From Acidimicrobiales bacterium (GTDB lineage Bacteria > Actinomycetota > Acidimicrobiia > Acidimicrobiales > RAAP-2), in assembly GCA_017883045.1 (NCBI GenBank), contig JADGOJ010000007.1, positions 1 to 44,239 on the forward strand: DNA of 44,239 nucleotides, given 5' to 3'. Below are positions 7,159 through 16,435 of this stretch, piece after piece (the stretch's first letter is position 1; the number at the start of each line of letters is the position of its first letter). Made by a program: the position numbers and the translations under genes. Below the pieces are notes generated by a model. The model was not told the DNA's origin. It saw only the letters and a program-made list of their open reading frames with translations, and did not search any database.

Positions 7159-8222
7159 CAACCTGCCCCTCCGGGAAGCTGATGCCGATGCCACAGCGCC
7201 TGGCGACCGAGACCACGCTCGCAGCGCAACCCCGCCTCGCTGGCGCAGCGCGTGACGTCGGCCGTCGCACGTCGCAGCTCATCGAGGTCGTTGGCCCGTA
7301 CCACGAAGTAGACGGCTATTCGCAGGAGCGATCGACCATGCACGACGAGCGTCTCACGCTGACGCAACCGCTCGAGGGACTGGACGCTTCGGGCCGACCG
7401 GCGGAATCCGGCGGCCTGCGACGTCGCGTCGTCACTCCCGACCCGATGGACCGCCCGGGCCGCGAGGCGACTGGCTCGAGACCCCCCGACGACGTCGATG
7501 TGCAGGGCCACGTCCAGCGACGGCGACGCGAACTGGACCCGTTCGAGCAGGGCGCGGCCCGCGACGGCCGCACTGAAATCGCCAACGCGCAGTATCCGCA
7601 TCACCCCGGAAGGGCTGCGCACGTAGCGCCACCTTTCGAAGAGCAACGTCGGATCGTCGAAGCGGAGCAAGCCAGCCACGTCGGCGGCGAGCGAATCGCG
7701 CCGCGTCCATTCATCGGGAGGATTGACCTCCACGGGGAGAGCCAGGACCGTCATCACGCCGCCGCGTCGCGAGCACGTGTGCACCGAGAGATGTCGAGTG
7801 CGCCCACCGGTAGCGAGACCATCGACCAGCGAGGCCAGCAGTTCAGAATCAACCAGGTCCCGCCCCGAGAGATCGAGGCGACCACGGTGCCTCAGTTCAA
7901 AGGCGCGAAAACTCACTTCGCCCCCAGCACTCAACAACACTCCTTCATGCGTGGCGCCGACCGAGATCGATGTCCAGCGGGAGCGCCCGAGGAATCGTGC
8001 GGCGATGCTCAGCTGCTCGCCGCACGTGAGCCCGTCGTGCACCGGGATCGCGCTGACGAGCAGCACCACACCGATCAGCACCTCGGGCCACTGCCCCTCG
8101 GGTCGAGTAACCCAATCGCCCACCAGGCCAAGGCCCACAATGACCAACACCGCCTGGTGACGCCTCACCCCTATCCAGCGGCTCTCGGCGTCAGCGGCGC
8201 CCAGTTCCAAGAGATCACTCAT
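7155..8222 (-). CDS. SCO6880/PrgI-like protein: two TM spans plus VirB4 N-terminal-like domain
   Basis: This 355-residue protein begins with a short cytosolic stretch, two hydrophobic spans (about residues 23-40 and 46-62) in the manner of PrgI, then about 290 soluble residues with conserved-looking LSVHTCSRRGGVMTV and VMRILRVGDF that correspond in position to the N-terminal domain of VirB4. No P-loop is present; the motor is the next gene. Actinobacterial elements often carry this arrangement, the SCO6880 family, which I recall by architecture only. ATG 8222 overlaps the upstream stop in ATGAGTGA. A 53-residue upstream extension would be antisense-like, Arg-rich and unlikely. Confidence 0.7.
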   Translation of the reverse strand: MSDLLELGAADAESRWIGVRRHQAVLVIVGLGLVGDWVTRPEGQWPEVLIGVVLLVSAIPVHDGLTCGEQLSIAARFLGRSRWTSISVGATHEGVLLSAGGEVSFRAFELRHRGRLDLSGRDLVDSELLASLVDGLATGGRTRHLSVHTCSRRGGVMTVLALPVEVNPPDEWTRRDSLAADVAGLLRFDDPTLLFERWRYVRSPSGVMRILRVGDFSAAVAGRALLERVQFASPSLDVALHIDVVGGSRASRLAARAVHRVGSDDATSQAAGFRRSARSVQSLERLRQRETLVVHGRSLLRIAVYFVVRANDLDELRRATADVTRCASEAGLRCERGLGRQALWHRHQLPGGAGW

Positions 8223-9327
8223 CGAAGTGCCAGCCCACGACGGGGCCCATGTCGTCTTGGTGATAGGCGACATGGCCCCCTCGGGGCCGGGGAATGCCGA
8301 CGGGCGCCGGCAGTGGCTCGCCGCCAATCGGGGGCATCGGCATCTCAGAGTCGGCCTCCCACATCCCGAGTCCCAAGTCATCGGGACGGGTCGCGGGACC
8401 GGTCATTGGCATGGCCGGGGTGAGTGATCGCACCGCGGTGCCCAAGGGCGAGGACGGCGCGCTGGCCACGACCCGCGAGAAACGCGCACGAACCCCCTCG
8501 AGGTGGTGGAGGGCTGACTGCTCGATGAAGGGGATCACCCGAAGCAGGAGAAGGGGCGAGCACGTCGCCAGTATCAGGGTGACGGCGCCCGTGATCACTT
8601 GGGTCGCCGACGAACCGAGCAGCTCATCGAGTCCGAGCGAGAGGGTGATCACGATGAGGAACTTGCTGATCGCCACGGCGACGAACGTCTCGCCGAGGCG
8701 CCAACCGAGGCGCCGGCCCGACGGGAACGTGGACAGCGGGATCACCACCGGCACCAGGACCAGCAGCAACGTCAGCACGACGCTGCGCACGATCAACTCG
8801 CACCACAACAACCACGTGCCGACCACGACGCCAATCGCCAGCAGGAAGAGTCCGAAGCCCGGCGTCGACGGTGCCAGGTTGCTCATCGCCTTGGTCAGGG
8901 TGGCCTCGTGCTGCACGACCGCTCCTGCGGCGCTAGTCGAAAGCTGATTGACGGCTTGGAGGATCAGCGCTGCGGCGGGACGAGCGAAGGCGATACCCGC
9001 CACGCAGGCCGGGGCAACGCCGAAGTAGACGCGCCAGAGGGAGGAACTGTCTCCGTGACGAACCGCCTGCAACGTGGCCGTCAGCAGTCCCAGCATCAGT
9101 AGAGCAGGACTGATCGAAAGCAGGGCGTTGAACTCCTGAGTTGCGGATCGCACGACGGTCGAGGGTTCACTCGCCGAGGTGAGCACTTGGCCCGCCGCGT
9201 TGAGCAACCACTGGACGCTGCCGAGAATCCAGCTCGTCATCGCGTCGAAGAGGTCGCCGAGGGTGGCTTTCGCGATCGAGGTTGCGACACACGCGCCTGG
9301 CGCGACCAGACAGTACAGGTGAGCCAT
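8215..9327 (-). CDS. VirB6/TrbL-like polytopic membrane protein of T4SS-like operon
   Basis: The 370-residue protein is the likely inner-membrane channel component. It has an N-terminal amphipathic region (LFDAMTSWILGSVQWLLNAAG), at least five hydrophobic spans (starting with ALLSISPALLMLGLLTATL and including GLFLLAIGVVVGTWLLWCEL and VVLTLLLVLVPVVIP), then a 90-residue hydrophilic Pro/Met-rich tail (PMPPIGGEPLPAPVGIPRP) presumably in the cytosol. VirB6/TrbL proteins of Gram-positive systems share this layout. ATG 9327 overlaps the upstream stop in TGATG, so translation is coupled. A start at 9522 would translate the antisense of the pilin gene and is rejected. Confidence 0.78.
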   Translation of the reverse strand: MAHLYCLVAPGACVATSIAKATLGDLFDAMTSWILGSVQWLLNAAGQVLTSASEPSTVVRSATQEFNALLSISPALLMLGLLTATLQAVRHGDSSSLWRVYFGVAPACVAGIAFARPAAALILQAVNQLSTSAAGAVVQHEATLTKAMSNLAPSTPGFGLFLLAIGVVVGTWLLWCELIVRSVVLTLLLVLVPVVIPLSTFPSGRRLGWRLGETFVAVAISKFLIVITLSLGLDELLGSSATQVITGAVTLILATCSPLLLLRVIPFIEQSALHHLEGVRARFSRVVASAPSSPLGTAVRSLTPAMPMTGPATRPDDLGLGMWEADSEMPMPPIGGEPLPAPVGIPRPRGGHVAYHQDDMGPVVGWHFDE

Positions 9328-9611
9328 CAGTGAACGCTGAGCCCCGTCTTGAAGAAGAAGTTGATCAGACTGGGTGCGGCGCCGATCAGAATCGCGGCGC
9401 CCAGTGACGTGAGAACCGCGCGGCGACCCTGTGCCGATTGGTGCATGTTCTGCGTGTGGCTCCCCACCGCCCACAGTGCTGCGCCGAGCAGTAGTGCGCC
9501 CAGTGATCCCACGAGGGCCCACGCGGCGATTCCATCAACGATCTGCTGCAATGCGGCGCTGCCGGGAAGTGCGCTCGTTGAGGGATGGAGACTGACATCG
9601 GCAAGCACCAT
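9327..9611 (-). CDS. VirB2/TrbC-like small membrane protein (pilin-like)
   Basis: The 94-residue first gene of the T4SS-like operon has two hydrophobic segments (about 26-49 and 67-88) separated by a short polar loop rich in Gln, His and Arg (HTQNMHQSAQGRR). That is the topology of VirB2/TrbC pilins and of the small membrane proteins heading actinobacterial conjugation operons. No Sec-type cleavable leader is obvious, although the first 25 residues could be removed. GTG 9608 is an alternative start to ATG 9611. It is divergent from the sensor kinase gene across 77 bp. Confidence 0.68.
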   Translation of the reverse strand: MVLADVSLHPSTSALPGSAALQQIVDGIAAWALVGSLGALLLGAALWAVGSHTQNMHQSAQGRRAVLTSLGAAILIGAAPSLINFFFKTGLSVH

Positions 9612-9628
9612 CGCGATCTCACTTTCTA

Positions 9629-9642
9629 TTGGGGCACCCCAA
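9629..9642. promoter_or_regulatory. Dyad TTGGGG-CA-CCCCAA in divergent promoter
   Basis: A 6-bp perfect inverted repeat with a 2-bp centre, 18 bp upstream of the T4SS-like operon start and 47 bp upstream of the sensor-kinase start. Its position suits an operator controlling one or both units. No regulator family is recognised from the sequence. Confidence 0.35.
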
Positions 9643-9676
9643 CGGTCGCAAACCCGTCCTCAGTGGCTTCGTCTGC

Positions 9677-9682
9677 GAGAAT
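9677..9682 (+). promoter_or_regulatory. -10-like GAGAAT before sensor kinase GTG
   Basis: GAGAAT is followed after six bases by GTG 9689, the leaderless spacing seen elsewhere in the window. It supports GTG 9689 over the upstream ATG-like start at 9629, which falls inside the dyad. Confidence 0.35.
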
Positions 9683-9688
9683 GGGTCG

Positions 9689-10984
9689 GTGCTCTTCGCG
9701 ACGACCAAGAACGTCATCTCCCTCTGGCCCTCCTTCGCCGTCTATCTGGCGGCCGCGGGCCTCCTGTTCTTCGGCGTTCTTGTCGGCGTGCTCATCAACC
9801 GCCGCCGGGGCCACCGCGCGATCGCCCAGCGCCTGACGGCGCTCGCCTCGCGCCTCGGCGTCGAGCCACGCGATGACGTCGGCAAGGTCGAGACGGCACT
9901 GAGCTACCTCGAAGAGGCCACCGGCGCGGCGACTACCGCCGTCAGCGAATCCAGCGCCGAGGCCGTCCGGCTGCGCCAATCCCTCGACGCGCTGCCCCTG
10001 GGCCTCGTGCTGTGTGACGAGGCCGGAGGGGTCATCTTTCGAAACAGGCAGGCCGAGGCTCTCATGACCAGCCGCTACGGCGACGCGATCGCCGCCCAAG
10101 CGGTCACCGACGTGCTGGCCGACGGCTGGTCCAACGGCGTTGCCGAACGGACCATCGACATCTACGGACCGCCGCGGCGCACTTTGACCATCCGGGCCTC
10201 GGTGATCGACGACGGACGTCGGCCCCTCGGCGTGCTCGCGATCATCGAGGACGTCTCCGAGCGACGCCGACTCGAGGACATCCGCCGTGACTTCATCGCC
10301 AACGTCTCGCACGAGTTGAAGACTCCGATGGGGGCCCTGGGCCTGCTGGCCGAGACCCTCCAGTTCGAGCGCGACCCCACCGTCGCGCACCGCCTCGCCG
10401 AGCGCATCAACTCCGAGGCCTTCCGCGTGAACCGGATCATCGAAGACCTGCTGGACCTCTCGCGGATCGAGGGCGAGGGCTTGCCCACCCGAGAGCCGAT
10501 CCCGATCTCGCTGATCGTCGCCGACGCGATCGAGCGGATCCGCACCGCGGCCGAGCAGCACGACGTGAAGATCGACTTCCTGGAACCTGAGGTGAGCCTG
10601 GTCGTCTTCGGCGACCGGCGCCAGCTCATCTCCGCCATCCACGCCCTGCTGGAGAACGCCGTCGTGTACTCGCCCAGGGGCGCCGCGGTCACCATCTCCA
10701 TCAACCGCGTCGACGCCACCGTGAACGAGGACGGCGAGAGTGTCAGTCCCCACGTGCGAATCGCCATCAAGGACCAGGGTGTCGGCATACCGGCCAAGGA
10801 CCTCGAGCGGATCTTCGAACGCTTCTACCGCGTCGACCCGGGTCGGGCCCGCGAAACCGGCGGGACCGGACTGGGGCTGAGTATCGTTCGTCACGTGGCC
10901 CAGAATCACGGCGGGAACGTCCTCGTGGAGTCTCGCGAAGGCGAGGGATCCACCTTCACCCTCGAACTGCCGATGAACAAGTGA
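9689..10984 (+). CDS. senX3: SenX3/PhoR-like sensor histidine kinase
   Basis: A 431-residue membrane sensor kinase that should phosphorylate the adjacent RegX3-like regulator. In mycobacteria this pair responds to phosphate limitation; here that is inference. It has an N-terminal hydrophobic region (residues about 10-36) ending in RRR, a coiled-coil, a PAS-like domain (about 98-190), the dimerisation H-box FIANVSHELKTP with His208, the N-box LLENAVVYSP, and G-boxes DQGVGIP and GGTGLGLSIV with the F-box IFERFYRVD between them. No large extracytoplasmic sensor is present, as in SenX3. The gene ends TGATG, overlapping the regulator start by one base. Confidence 0.88.
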   Translation: MLFATTKNVISLWPSFAVYLAAAGLLFFGVLVGVLINRRRGHRAIAQRLTALASRLGVEPRDDVGKVETALSYLEEATGAATTAVSESSAEAVRLRQSLDALPLGLVLCDEAGGVIFRNRQAEALMTSRYGDAIAAQAVTDVLADGWSNGVAERTIDIYGPPRRTLTIRASVIDDGRRPLGVLAIIEDVSERRRLEDIRRDFIANVSHELKTPMGALGLLAETLQFERDPTVAHRLAERINSEAFRVNRIIEDLLDLSRIEGEGLPTREPIPISLIVADAIERIRTAAEQHDVKIDFLEPEVSLVVFGDRRQLISAIHALLENAVVYSPRGAAVTISINRVDATVNEDGESVSPHVRIAIKDQGVGIPAKDLERIFERFYRVDPGRARETGGTGLGLSIVRHVAQNHGGNVLVESREGEGSTFTLELPMNK

Positions 10985-11706
10985 TGGCGAAGAAGACACC
11001 GACCGAGAAGAGGACCAGCGTCTTGGTCGTCGAGGACGAAGAGTCGTTCATCGACGCGCTGAGCATCGGGCTGGATCGCGAGGGGTTCGACGTCACGATC
11101 GCCCGTGACGGCATGCAGGCCCTGACCCTCTTCGACAAGGCCACCTTCGACGTCGTGCTGCTCGACCTGATGCTGCCCAAGCTCTCGGGCCTCGACGTCT
11201 GTCGCGCGATCCGGGCGCACAGCAGCGTTCCGATCATCATCGTCAGCGCCAAGGGCGAAGAGGTCGACATGGTCCTGTTGCTCGAGATCGGGGCCGACGA
11301 CTACGTGACCAAGCCCTACCGACTCCGCGAGTTGGTCGCTCGCATCCGTGCGGTGCTTCGCCGCCGCGAGGTCCACGAACCGGTGCCCGACGCCGACGAG
11401 GAGATCACGCTCGGCCCCATCCGGATGGACATCGACGCCCGGCGCTGCTTCGTCGACGGCGAGGAGATCAAGCTTCGCAAGAAGGAGTTCGCGCTGCTGC
11501 GCCTGCTGCTCGAGAATCCCGGCCGAGTCCTGACCCGCGAGGTGCTCATCGACCGGGTGTGGGGCAGCGACTACGTAGGTGATACCAAGACTCTCGATGT
11601 GCACATCAAACGACTTCGGACCCTGATCGAGAAAGACGCGAAGAAGCCCGCGCACATCACGACCGTTCGCGGCGTGGGCTACCGATTCGAGACTGCGAAG
11701 TCCTGA
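10984..11706 (+). CDS. regX3: RegX3/PhoB-like OmpR-family response regulator
   Basis: The 240-residue DNA-binding response regulator has a receiver domain (about 11-125) with the acidic pair EDE at 18-20, phospho-acceptor Asp61 in VVLLDLMLP, the switch Ser in IIVSAKG and Lys in YVTKPY. The winged-helix domain (about 140-238) has KEFALLRLLLENPGRVLTR and DVHIKRLRTLIE, ending in TTVRGVGYRF. It follows the kinase in TGATG overlap. GTG 10981 is a possible alternative start one codon earlier. The likely regulon is the phosphate response by analogy to RegX3, but no target site is evident in the window. Confidence 0.9.
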   Translation: MAKKTPTEKRTSVLVVEDEESFIDALSIGLDREGFDVTIARDGMQALTLFDKATFDVVLLDLMLPKLSGLDVCRAIRAHSSVPIIIVSAKGEEVDMVLLLEIGADDYVTKPYRLRELVARIRAVLRRREVHEPVPDADEEITLGPIRMDIDARRCFVDGEEIKLRKKEFALLRLLLENPGRVLTREVLIDRVWGSDYVGDTKTLDVHIKRLRTLIEKDAKKPAHITTVRGVGYRFETAKS

Positions 11707-11766
11707 GTCCGGCTGCAGGGTCGCGCGAGAGTGCGCGAATCCCTCGGGCATCGCCGCCTCGCTGGT

Positions 11767-12687
11767 CTAGCCGTCCGAGAGCCACCACCCGCCGCGGTAG
11801 CCCGCCCGCTCCTTCGGGCGATGGTCCTTGGCGTCGTACATGGCATTGTCGGCCCTCGCCAAGAGCGACGTGGCGTCGTCCTGCTCGTTCGACTGAGCAA
11901 TGCCGAGGCTGGCGGTCATCTGCACCAGGTGCCCGGCGACGGCGATCGGCACCGCCACGGCGTTGAGGATGCGCTGGGCAAGCAACGTCAGCTCCGCGAC
12001 CGACGTGACTTCGTCGACGACCACAACGAACTCGTCGCCGCCGTAGCGCATGACGGTGTCCACACTGCGCAGCGACGCCGCGACCGACTGAGCGACTCCC
12101 ACGAGCACGGGATCTCCGACGATGACATGCTGACGGTAGTCGTCGTTCACCGACTTGAATCCATCCAGGTCGAACATCAAGACGCCCACGCGCAACCCAG
12201 TACGTTGCGACCGCGCCAACGCGTGGGCCAGTCGGTCCCTCAGCAGCACTCGATTGGGCAGTCCGGTCATTTCGTCGTGGGTCGCCTGATGGGCGAGTGC
12301 GACCTCGCGCGCGTGACGCTGGGTGATGTCACGCGCGACCGCCATGACGGCGGCGACTCTACCGTTGCAGAGCATCGGGTAGCCCACGACGTCCACGACG
12401 CGGCGCTCACCCTCGCGGGTGATGACCTCGAAGTCGGCGCGCGCGTTCGATGCGCCTCCGACAATCGTGGTGATCGCTCTTGCGACGCGCTCTCCCTCGC
12501 CCGGCGCCAGATATCGAGAAACCGACGAGCCGATCACTTCGTCAGGGGAATACCCCAACAAGTACCTGATCGCCGCGTTTGCCTCGAGCACGGTTCCGGC
12601 GAGATTGACACTGACAATCGCATCGGTCGAGTTCTCGATCAGGCGTCGATATCGACCCTCGTAGTCGATCGTTGGTGCAGTACCCAT
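11767..12687 (-). CDS. PAS-GGDEF diguanylate cyclase
   Basis: A 306-residue cytosolic enzyme predicted to make cyclic di-GMP from two GTP. An N-terminal PAS domain (about 8-125: YRRLIENSTDAIVSVNLAG, GYSPDE, MAVARDITQR) is followed by a GGDEF domain with DEMTGLPNR, FDLDGFKSVND, the catalytic GGDEF at 216-220 and an intact product-inhibition I-site RSVD at 207-210. Both key motifs are complete, so it should be active and feedback regulated. No EAL or membrane span is present. ATG 12687 is taken because the 36 residues upstream look non-coding. It is convergent with regX3. Confidence 0.9.
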   Translation of the reverse strand: MGTAPTIDYEGRYRRLIENSTDAIVSVNLAGTVLEANAAIRYLLGYSPDEVIGSSVSRYLAPGEGERVARAITTIVGGASNARADFEVITREGERRVVDVVGYPMLCNGRVAAVMAVARDITQRHAREVALAHQATHDEMTGLPNRVLLRDRLAHALARSQRTGLRVGVLMFDLDGFKSVNDDYRQHVIVGDPVLVGVAQSVAASLRSVDTVMRYGGDEFVVVVDEVTSVAELTLLAQRILNAVAVPIAVAGHLVQMTASLGIAQSNEQDDATSLLARADNAMYDAKDHRPKERAGYRGGWWLSDG

Positions 12688-12852
12688 CGTCGTCGCCTTC
12701 CACCGCGACCGCCTGTCAGGGGTGGGCGCAGGACTCCAAAGCACAACGTACTGCGTGGATGTGACGACCGCCCGTGAGACTCTCTCCCCGCACAATCGCC
12801 GCGTTCTGGGCGACTACGCGCCAGTCCCAGGTCCTGTCACGGCGTCGACGGA

Positions 12853-14160
12853 CTACGAGGCCTTGGCGCCGATCGTCGCCGATCCGCCCATGTACGGGGC
12901 GAGCACGTCGGGCAGTTGCAGAGACCCGTCGGCCTGGCGGTACGTCTCGACGAGCGCGGCCCAGATGCGCGCCCACGCGAGCGCCGAACCGTTCACGGTG
13001 TGCACGAACGCCGTCGCGCCATCGCTCGTGCGGTAGCGGACGTTCGCCCGCCGGGCCTGGAAGTCGCGGAACCAGCTGACCGAGGACACCTCGAGCCAGC
13101 GGTCCACTCCGGGGCTGAACACCTCGAGGTCGATGGTGCGTGCCGAGGACGTGCCGAGGTCGCCCGCGCAGAGGTCGAGGACCCGGTAGGTCAGCCCGAG
13201 GGACTGAAGGAGCCCCTCGGCGCGGCTCAGGATATCGGCGTGTGCGGCCTCGGCCTGGTCCGGGGTGCAGTACGCGAAGAGCTCGACCTTGTCGAACTCG
13301 TGCACGCGCAACAACCCGCGCGTGTCCCGTCCGGCGGCGCCGGCCTCGCGACGGAAGCATGCGGTCTGCGCGGTGAGGCGGATCGGGAGCCTCGCCTCAT
13401 CGAGGATCTCTCCGCGGTGCATCGAGGTGAGCGGCACCTCGGCGGTGGGTATGGCCCACAGGCCGTCGCGCTCGATCGCGTACATGTCGTCGGCGGACTT
13501 GGGCAGGTGGCCGGTCGACACCATGGTCTCGGTCAGCGCGAAGCTGGGCGGGCGGATCTCCTCGTAATCGCTCAAGTGCCGGTCGAGGGCGAAGAAGCCC
13601 AGCGCGCGCAGCAGCCGGGCCCCGGCGCCGCGGTAGAGCGGGAACATCGAGCCGGCCAGTTTGACGCCGGCCTCCAGGTCGAGGATGCCGAGTTGCGTGC
13701 CGATGTCCCAGTGAGCGACCCGCTGGTGCTCTCCGTAGGTCGGGAACGCAAGCCCCTCGTCCATGCCGACCCACCACCGTCGCACTTCCACGTTGTCGCT
13801 CTCGTCGGCGCCGTCGGGGGCCTCGGGTGAGGGCACGTTCGGCAGCATCAGCAGCTCGTCGCGCAGCGCGGCGCCGACCCGTTCGGTCGCCTCGGTGGCC
13901 TGGCGCTCTTCGTCGCCCAGCGCCCGGCTCTTCTCGGCCAACTGGTCGGCCGTGGCGAGGTCCTTCTCCCGGCGCGCCTCGCCGACGAGGCGTGAGAGGA
14001 ACTTCACCTCCGCGCGCAGGCGCTCGGCCTCTTGTAGCAGTGCGCGATGTTCGACGTCGAGCGCCACGACCGCGTCCACGACTGTGCCCGAGACGCCGCG
14101 CCGGGCGAGGGCGGCCCTGACGAACTCGGGTTCGCGGCGGAGCTGGACGAGATCAATCAT
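12853..14160 (-). CDS. serS: Seryl-tRNA synthetase
   Basis: This 435-residue class II synthetase charges tRNA-Ser (and tRNA-Sec where present). It begins MIDLVQLRREPEFVRAALARRG, runs through the long antiparallel coiled-coil arm (about 27-105) that contacts the tRNA variable arm, then motif 2 (CFRREAGAAGRDTRGLLR, HEFDKVELF) and motif 3 (ARTIDLEVFSP, SWFRDFQARRANVRYR). The length is normal. In the consensus EISSCSNC before DFQARR the cysteines are missing (EVSSVSWF), as in other actinobacterial forms I recall. ATG 14160 lies seven bases after a TAGGCT box. Confidence 0.97.
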   Translation of the reverse strand: MIDLVQLRREPEFVRAALARRGVSGTVVDAVVALDVEHRALLQEAERLRAEVKFLSRLVGEARREKDLATADQLAEKSRALGDEERQATEATERVGAALRDELLMLPNVPSPEAPDGADESDNVEVRRWWVGMDEGLAFPTYGEHQRVAHWDIGTQLGILDLEAGVKLAGSMFPLYRGAGARLLRALGFFALDRHLSDYEEIRPPSFALTETMVSTGHLPKSADDMYAIERDGLWAIPTAEVPLTSMHRGEILDEARLPIRLTAQTACFRREAGAAGRDTRGLLRVHEFDKVELFAYCTPDQAEAAHADILSRAEGLLQSLGLTYRVLDLCAGDLGTSSARTIDLEVFSPGVDRWLEVSSVSWFRDFQARRANVRYRTSDGATAFVHTVNGSALAWARIWAALVETYRQADGSLQLPDVLAPYMGGSATIGAKAS

Positions 14161-14167
14161 GCCCGTC

Positions 14168-14173
14168 AGCCTA
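14168..14173 (-). promoter_or_regulatory. -10 box TAGGCT before serS
   Basis: Minus-strand TAGGCT with a seven-base spacer to ATG 14160 indicates a leaderless serS mRNA. It sits in a 60-bp divergent region shared with the ABC exporter promoter. Confidence 0.5.
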
Positions 14174-14206
14174 CCGAGGTGTGATCGGCGAACCCGTGGC
14201 ACCGTC

Positions 14207-14212
14207 TAGGTT
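14207..14212 (+). promoter_or_regulatory. -10 box TAGGTT before ABC exporter operon
   Basis: Plus-strand TAGGTT eight bases before GTG 14221, compatible with a leaderless start. It is back to back with the serS box. Confidence 0.45.
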
Positions 14213-14220
14213 CAAGAGTC

Positions 14221-15128
<908 letters not shown>

Positions 15129-15132
<4 letters not shown>

Positions 15133-15860
15133 GAGCCTGGTGGGCCCAGACCCGCGCGGAGGTCCGCATGACGATCCAGCGTGGCGAGACGCTCCTGCTG
15201 ACCATCGGCATCCCCGTGCTGTTGCTCGTCTTCTTCTCCTTGGCCCACGTCGTCACCACACCGACCAGCAGCCGGGTCGACTTCGTCGCCCCGGGCATCC
15301 TGGCGCTCTGCGTGCTCTCCACGTCACTCGTGGCACTCTCCATCGCCACGGGCTTCGAACGGTCCTTCGGCGTGCTGCGCCGACTCCACGTGACCCCGCT
15401 CGGGCGGCGCCGCCTCGTCGGCGCCAAGGTCGCCGGCGTCGTCGTCACCGAGGCGCTCCAGGTCGTGGTCCTGACCGCCGTCGCGCTCTTGCTGAAGTGG
15501 CATCCCCGCGGCGGCGCGGCGGGCGGGCTCGAGGTCGCCGCGCTCTTGCTGCTCGGCTCGGCGGGCTGCGCCGGGATCGGACTGGCCCTCGCCGGACGGC
15601 TGCGCGCCGAGGTGAACCTCGCTGCCAGCAACGGGCTCTACCTGGTGCTGTTGCTGGTGTCGGGCATTGTCGTCCCCCTCTCGTCCTTGCCGTCGATCGT
15701 GCGCCGGGTGGTCATCGCACTGCCCTCGGGCGCCATGGCCGAGGGTCTGCACCGAGTGCTCGGCCAGGGCATCGCCGCCACGGACGCAGACTGGCTGGTC
15801 TTGGGCCTGTGGGCCGTGCTCGCGCCGCTCGTGGCGGCGCGGACCTTCCGCTTCGACTAG
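15129..15860 (+). CDS. ABC-2 type exporter, permease subunit
   Basis: The 243-residue membrane partner of the preceding ATPase. Six hydrophobic spans can be picked out (for example LLLTIGIPVLLLVFFSLAHVV near 22-43, ALCVLSTSLVALSIA, VVVLTAVALLL, VAALLLLGSAGCAGIGLAL, LYLVLLLVSGIVVPL and LVLGLWAVLAPLVAA), with the cytoplasmic coupling segment FGVLRRLHVTPLGRRR that ABC-2 permeases carry after span 2. GTG 15129 overlaps the ATPase stop by four bases. Its end overlaps the convergent thioredoxin gene by four bases. Confidence 0.88.
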
Positions 15861-16435
15861 GCCGCTCGCAGGGCGGCGATGCCCTTGATGAGTTGATCCT
15901 TGGGGATCGCGCCGGTGTACACCTGGGTGACGACGCCCTTGGCGTTCACGAACACCGTCTCGGGGATGGCCTGGAAGTTGAACACGCCGCTCGAGACCGT
16001 CGTGTTGGGATCGAAGGCGATCGGGAACGTCACGCCGGAATTCGTCACGAAGCCCTGGCCGGAGCTTCGTCGGTCGTTGGTGTCGATGCCGATGATCTGG
16101 ATCGGAGCCTCGTTGTGCGAGCGCAGGTACGCCGCGACCTTGGGCATCTCGGCCTTGCACGGCTCGCACCAGCTGGCGAAGAAGATCAGCACCCCGGCGT
16201 GGCCACTCGCCCACGGTGCCGTCACGGTCCCGCTGGTCAGGCCGCTCAGTGTGAAGCTCCTCACGGACTTGCCGACGAGGACGTTGACCGGGGCTTGGTC
16301 GTTGGACTTCACCGTGCCGCCCGTGAGTATCGACACCACAACGATCAGGGCGAGCGCGACCACCGCGCCGATGCCGATCGACACGAACATCATCGGCGAC
16401 GGGTGCCCCCGCTTGGGCCTAGTGGTGTCGGACAA
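15857..16435 (-). CDS. TlpA/ResA-like membrane-anchored thioredoxin
   Basis: This 192-residue protein should act outside the membrane, reducing disulfides in apocytochrome c or copper-site proteins. It has a positive N-terminus (RPKRG), one membrane anchor (about 17-38), then a thioredoxin fold with FFASWCEPCKAEMPK (active Cys90 and Cys93) and the cis-Pro region FQAIPETVFV. It follows ctaB with a 17-bp overlap, consistent with oxidase assembly. TTG 16435 is the only start that keeps the positive cytosolic tail; ATG 16393 or 16390 would begin at the anchor. Confidence 0.85.
   Translation of the reverse strand: MSDTTRPKRGHPSPMMFVSIGIGAVVALALIVVVSILTGGTVKSNDQAPVNVLVGKSVRSFTLSGLTSGTVTAPWASGHAGVLIFFASWCEPCKAEMPKVAAYLRSHNEAPIQIIGIDTNDRRSSGQGFVTNSGVTFPIAFDPNTTVSSGVFNFQAIPETVFVNAKGVVTQVYTGAIPKDQLIKGIAALRAA

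Noticed and set aside
9626-10999. 457-codon frame antisense to the sensor kinase
   Set aside because: It mirrors GC-rich codons of senX3, lacks domains and is rich in Asp/His/Val typical of antisense frames.
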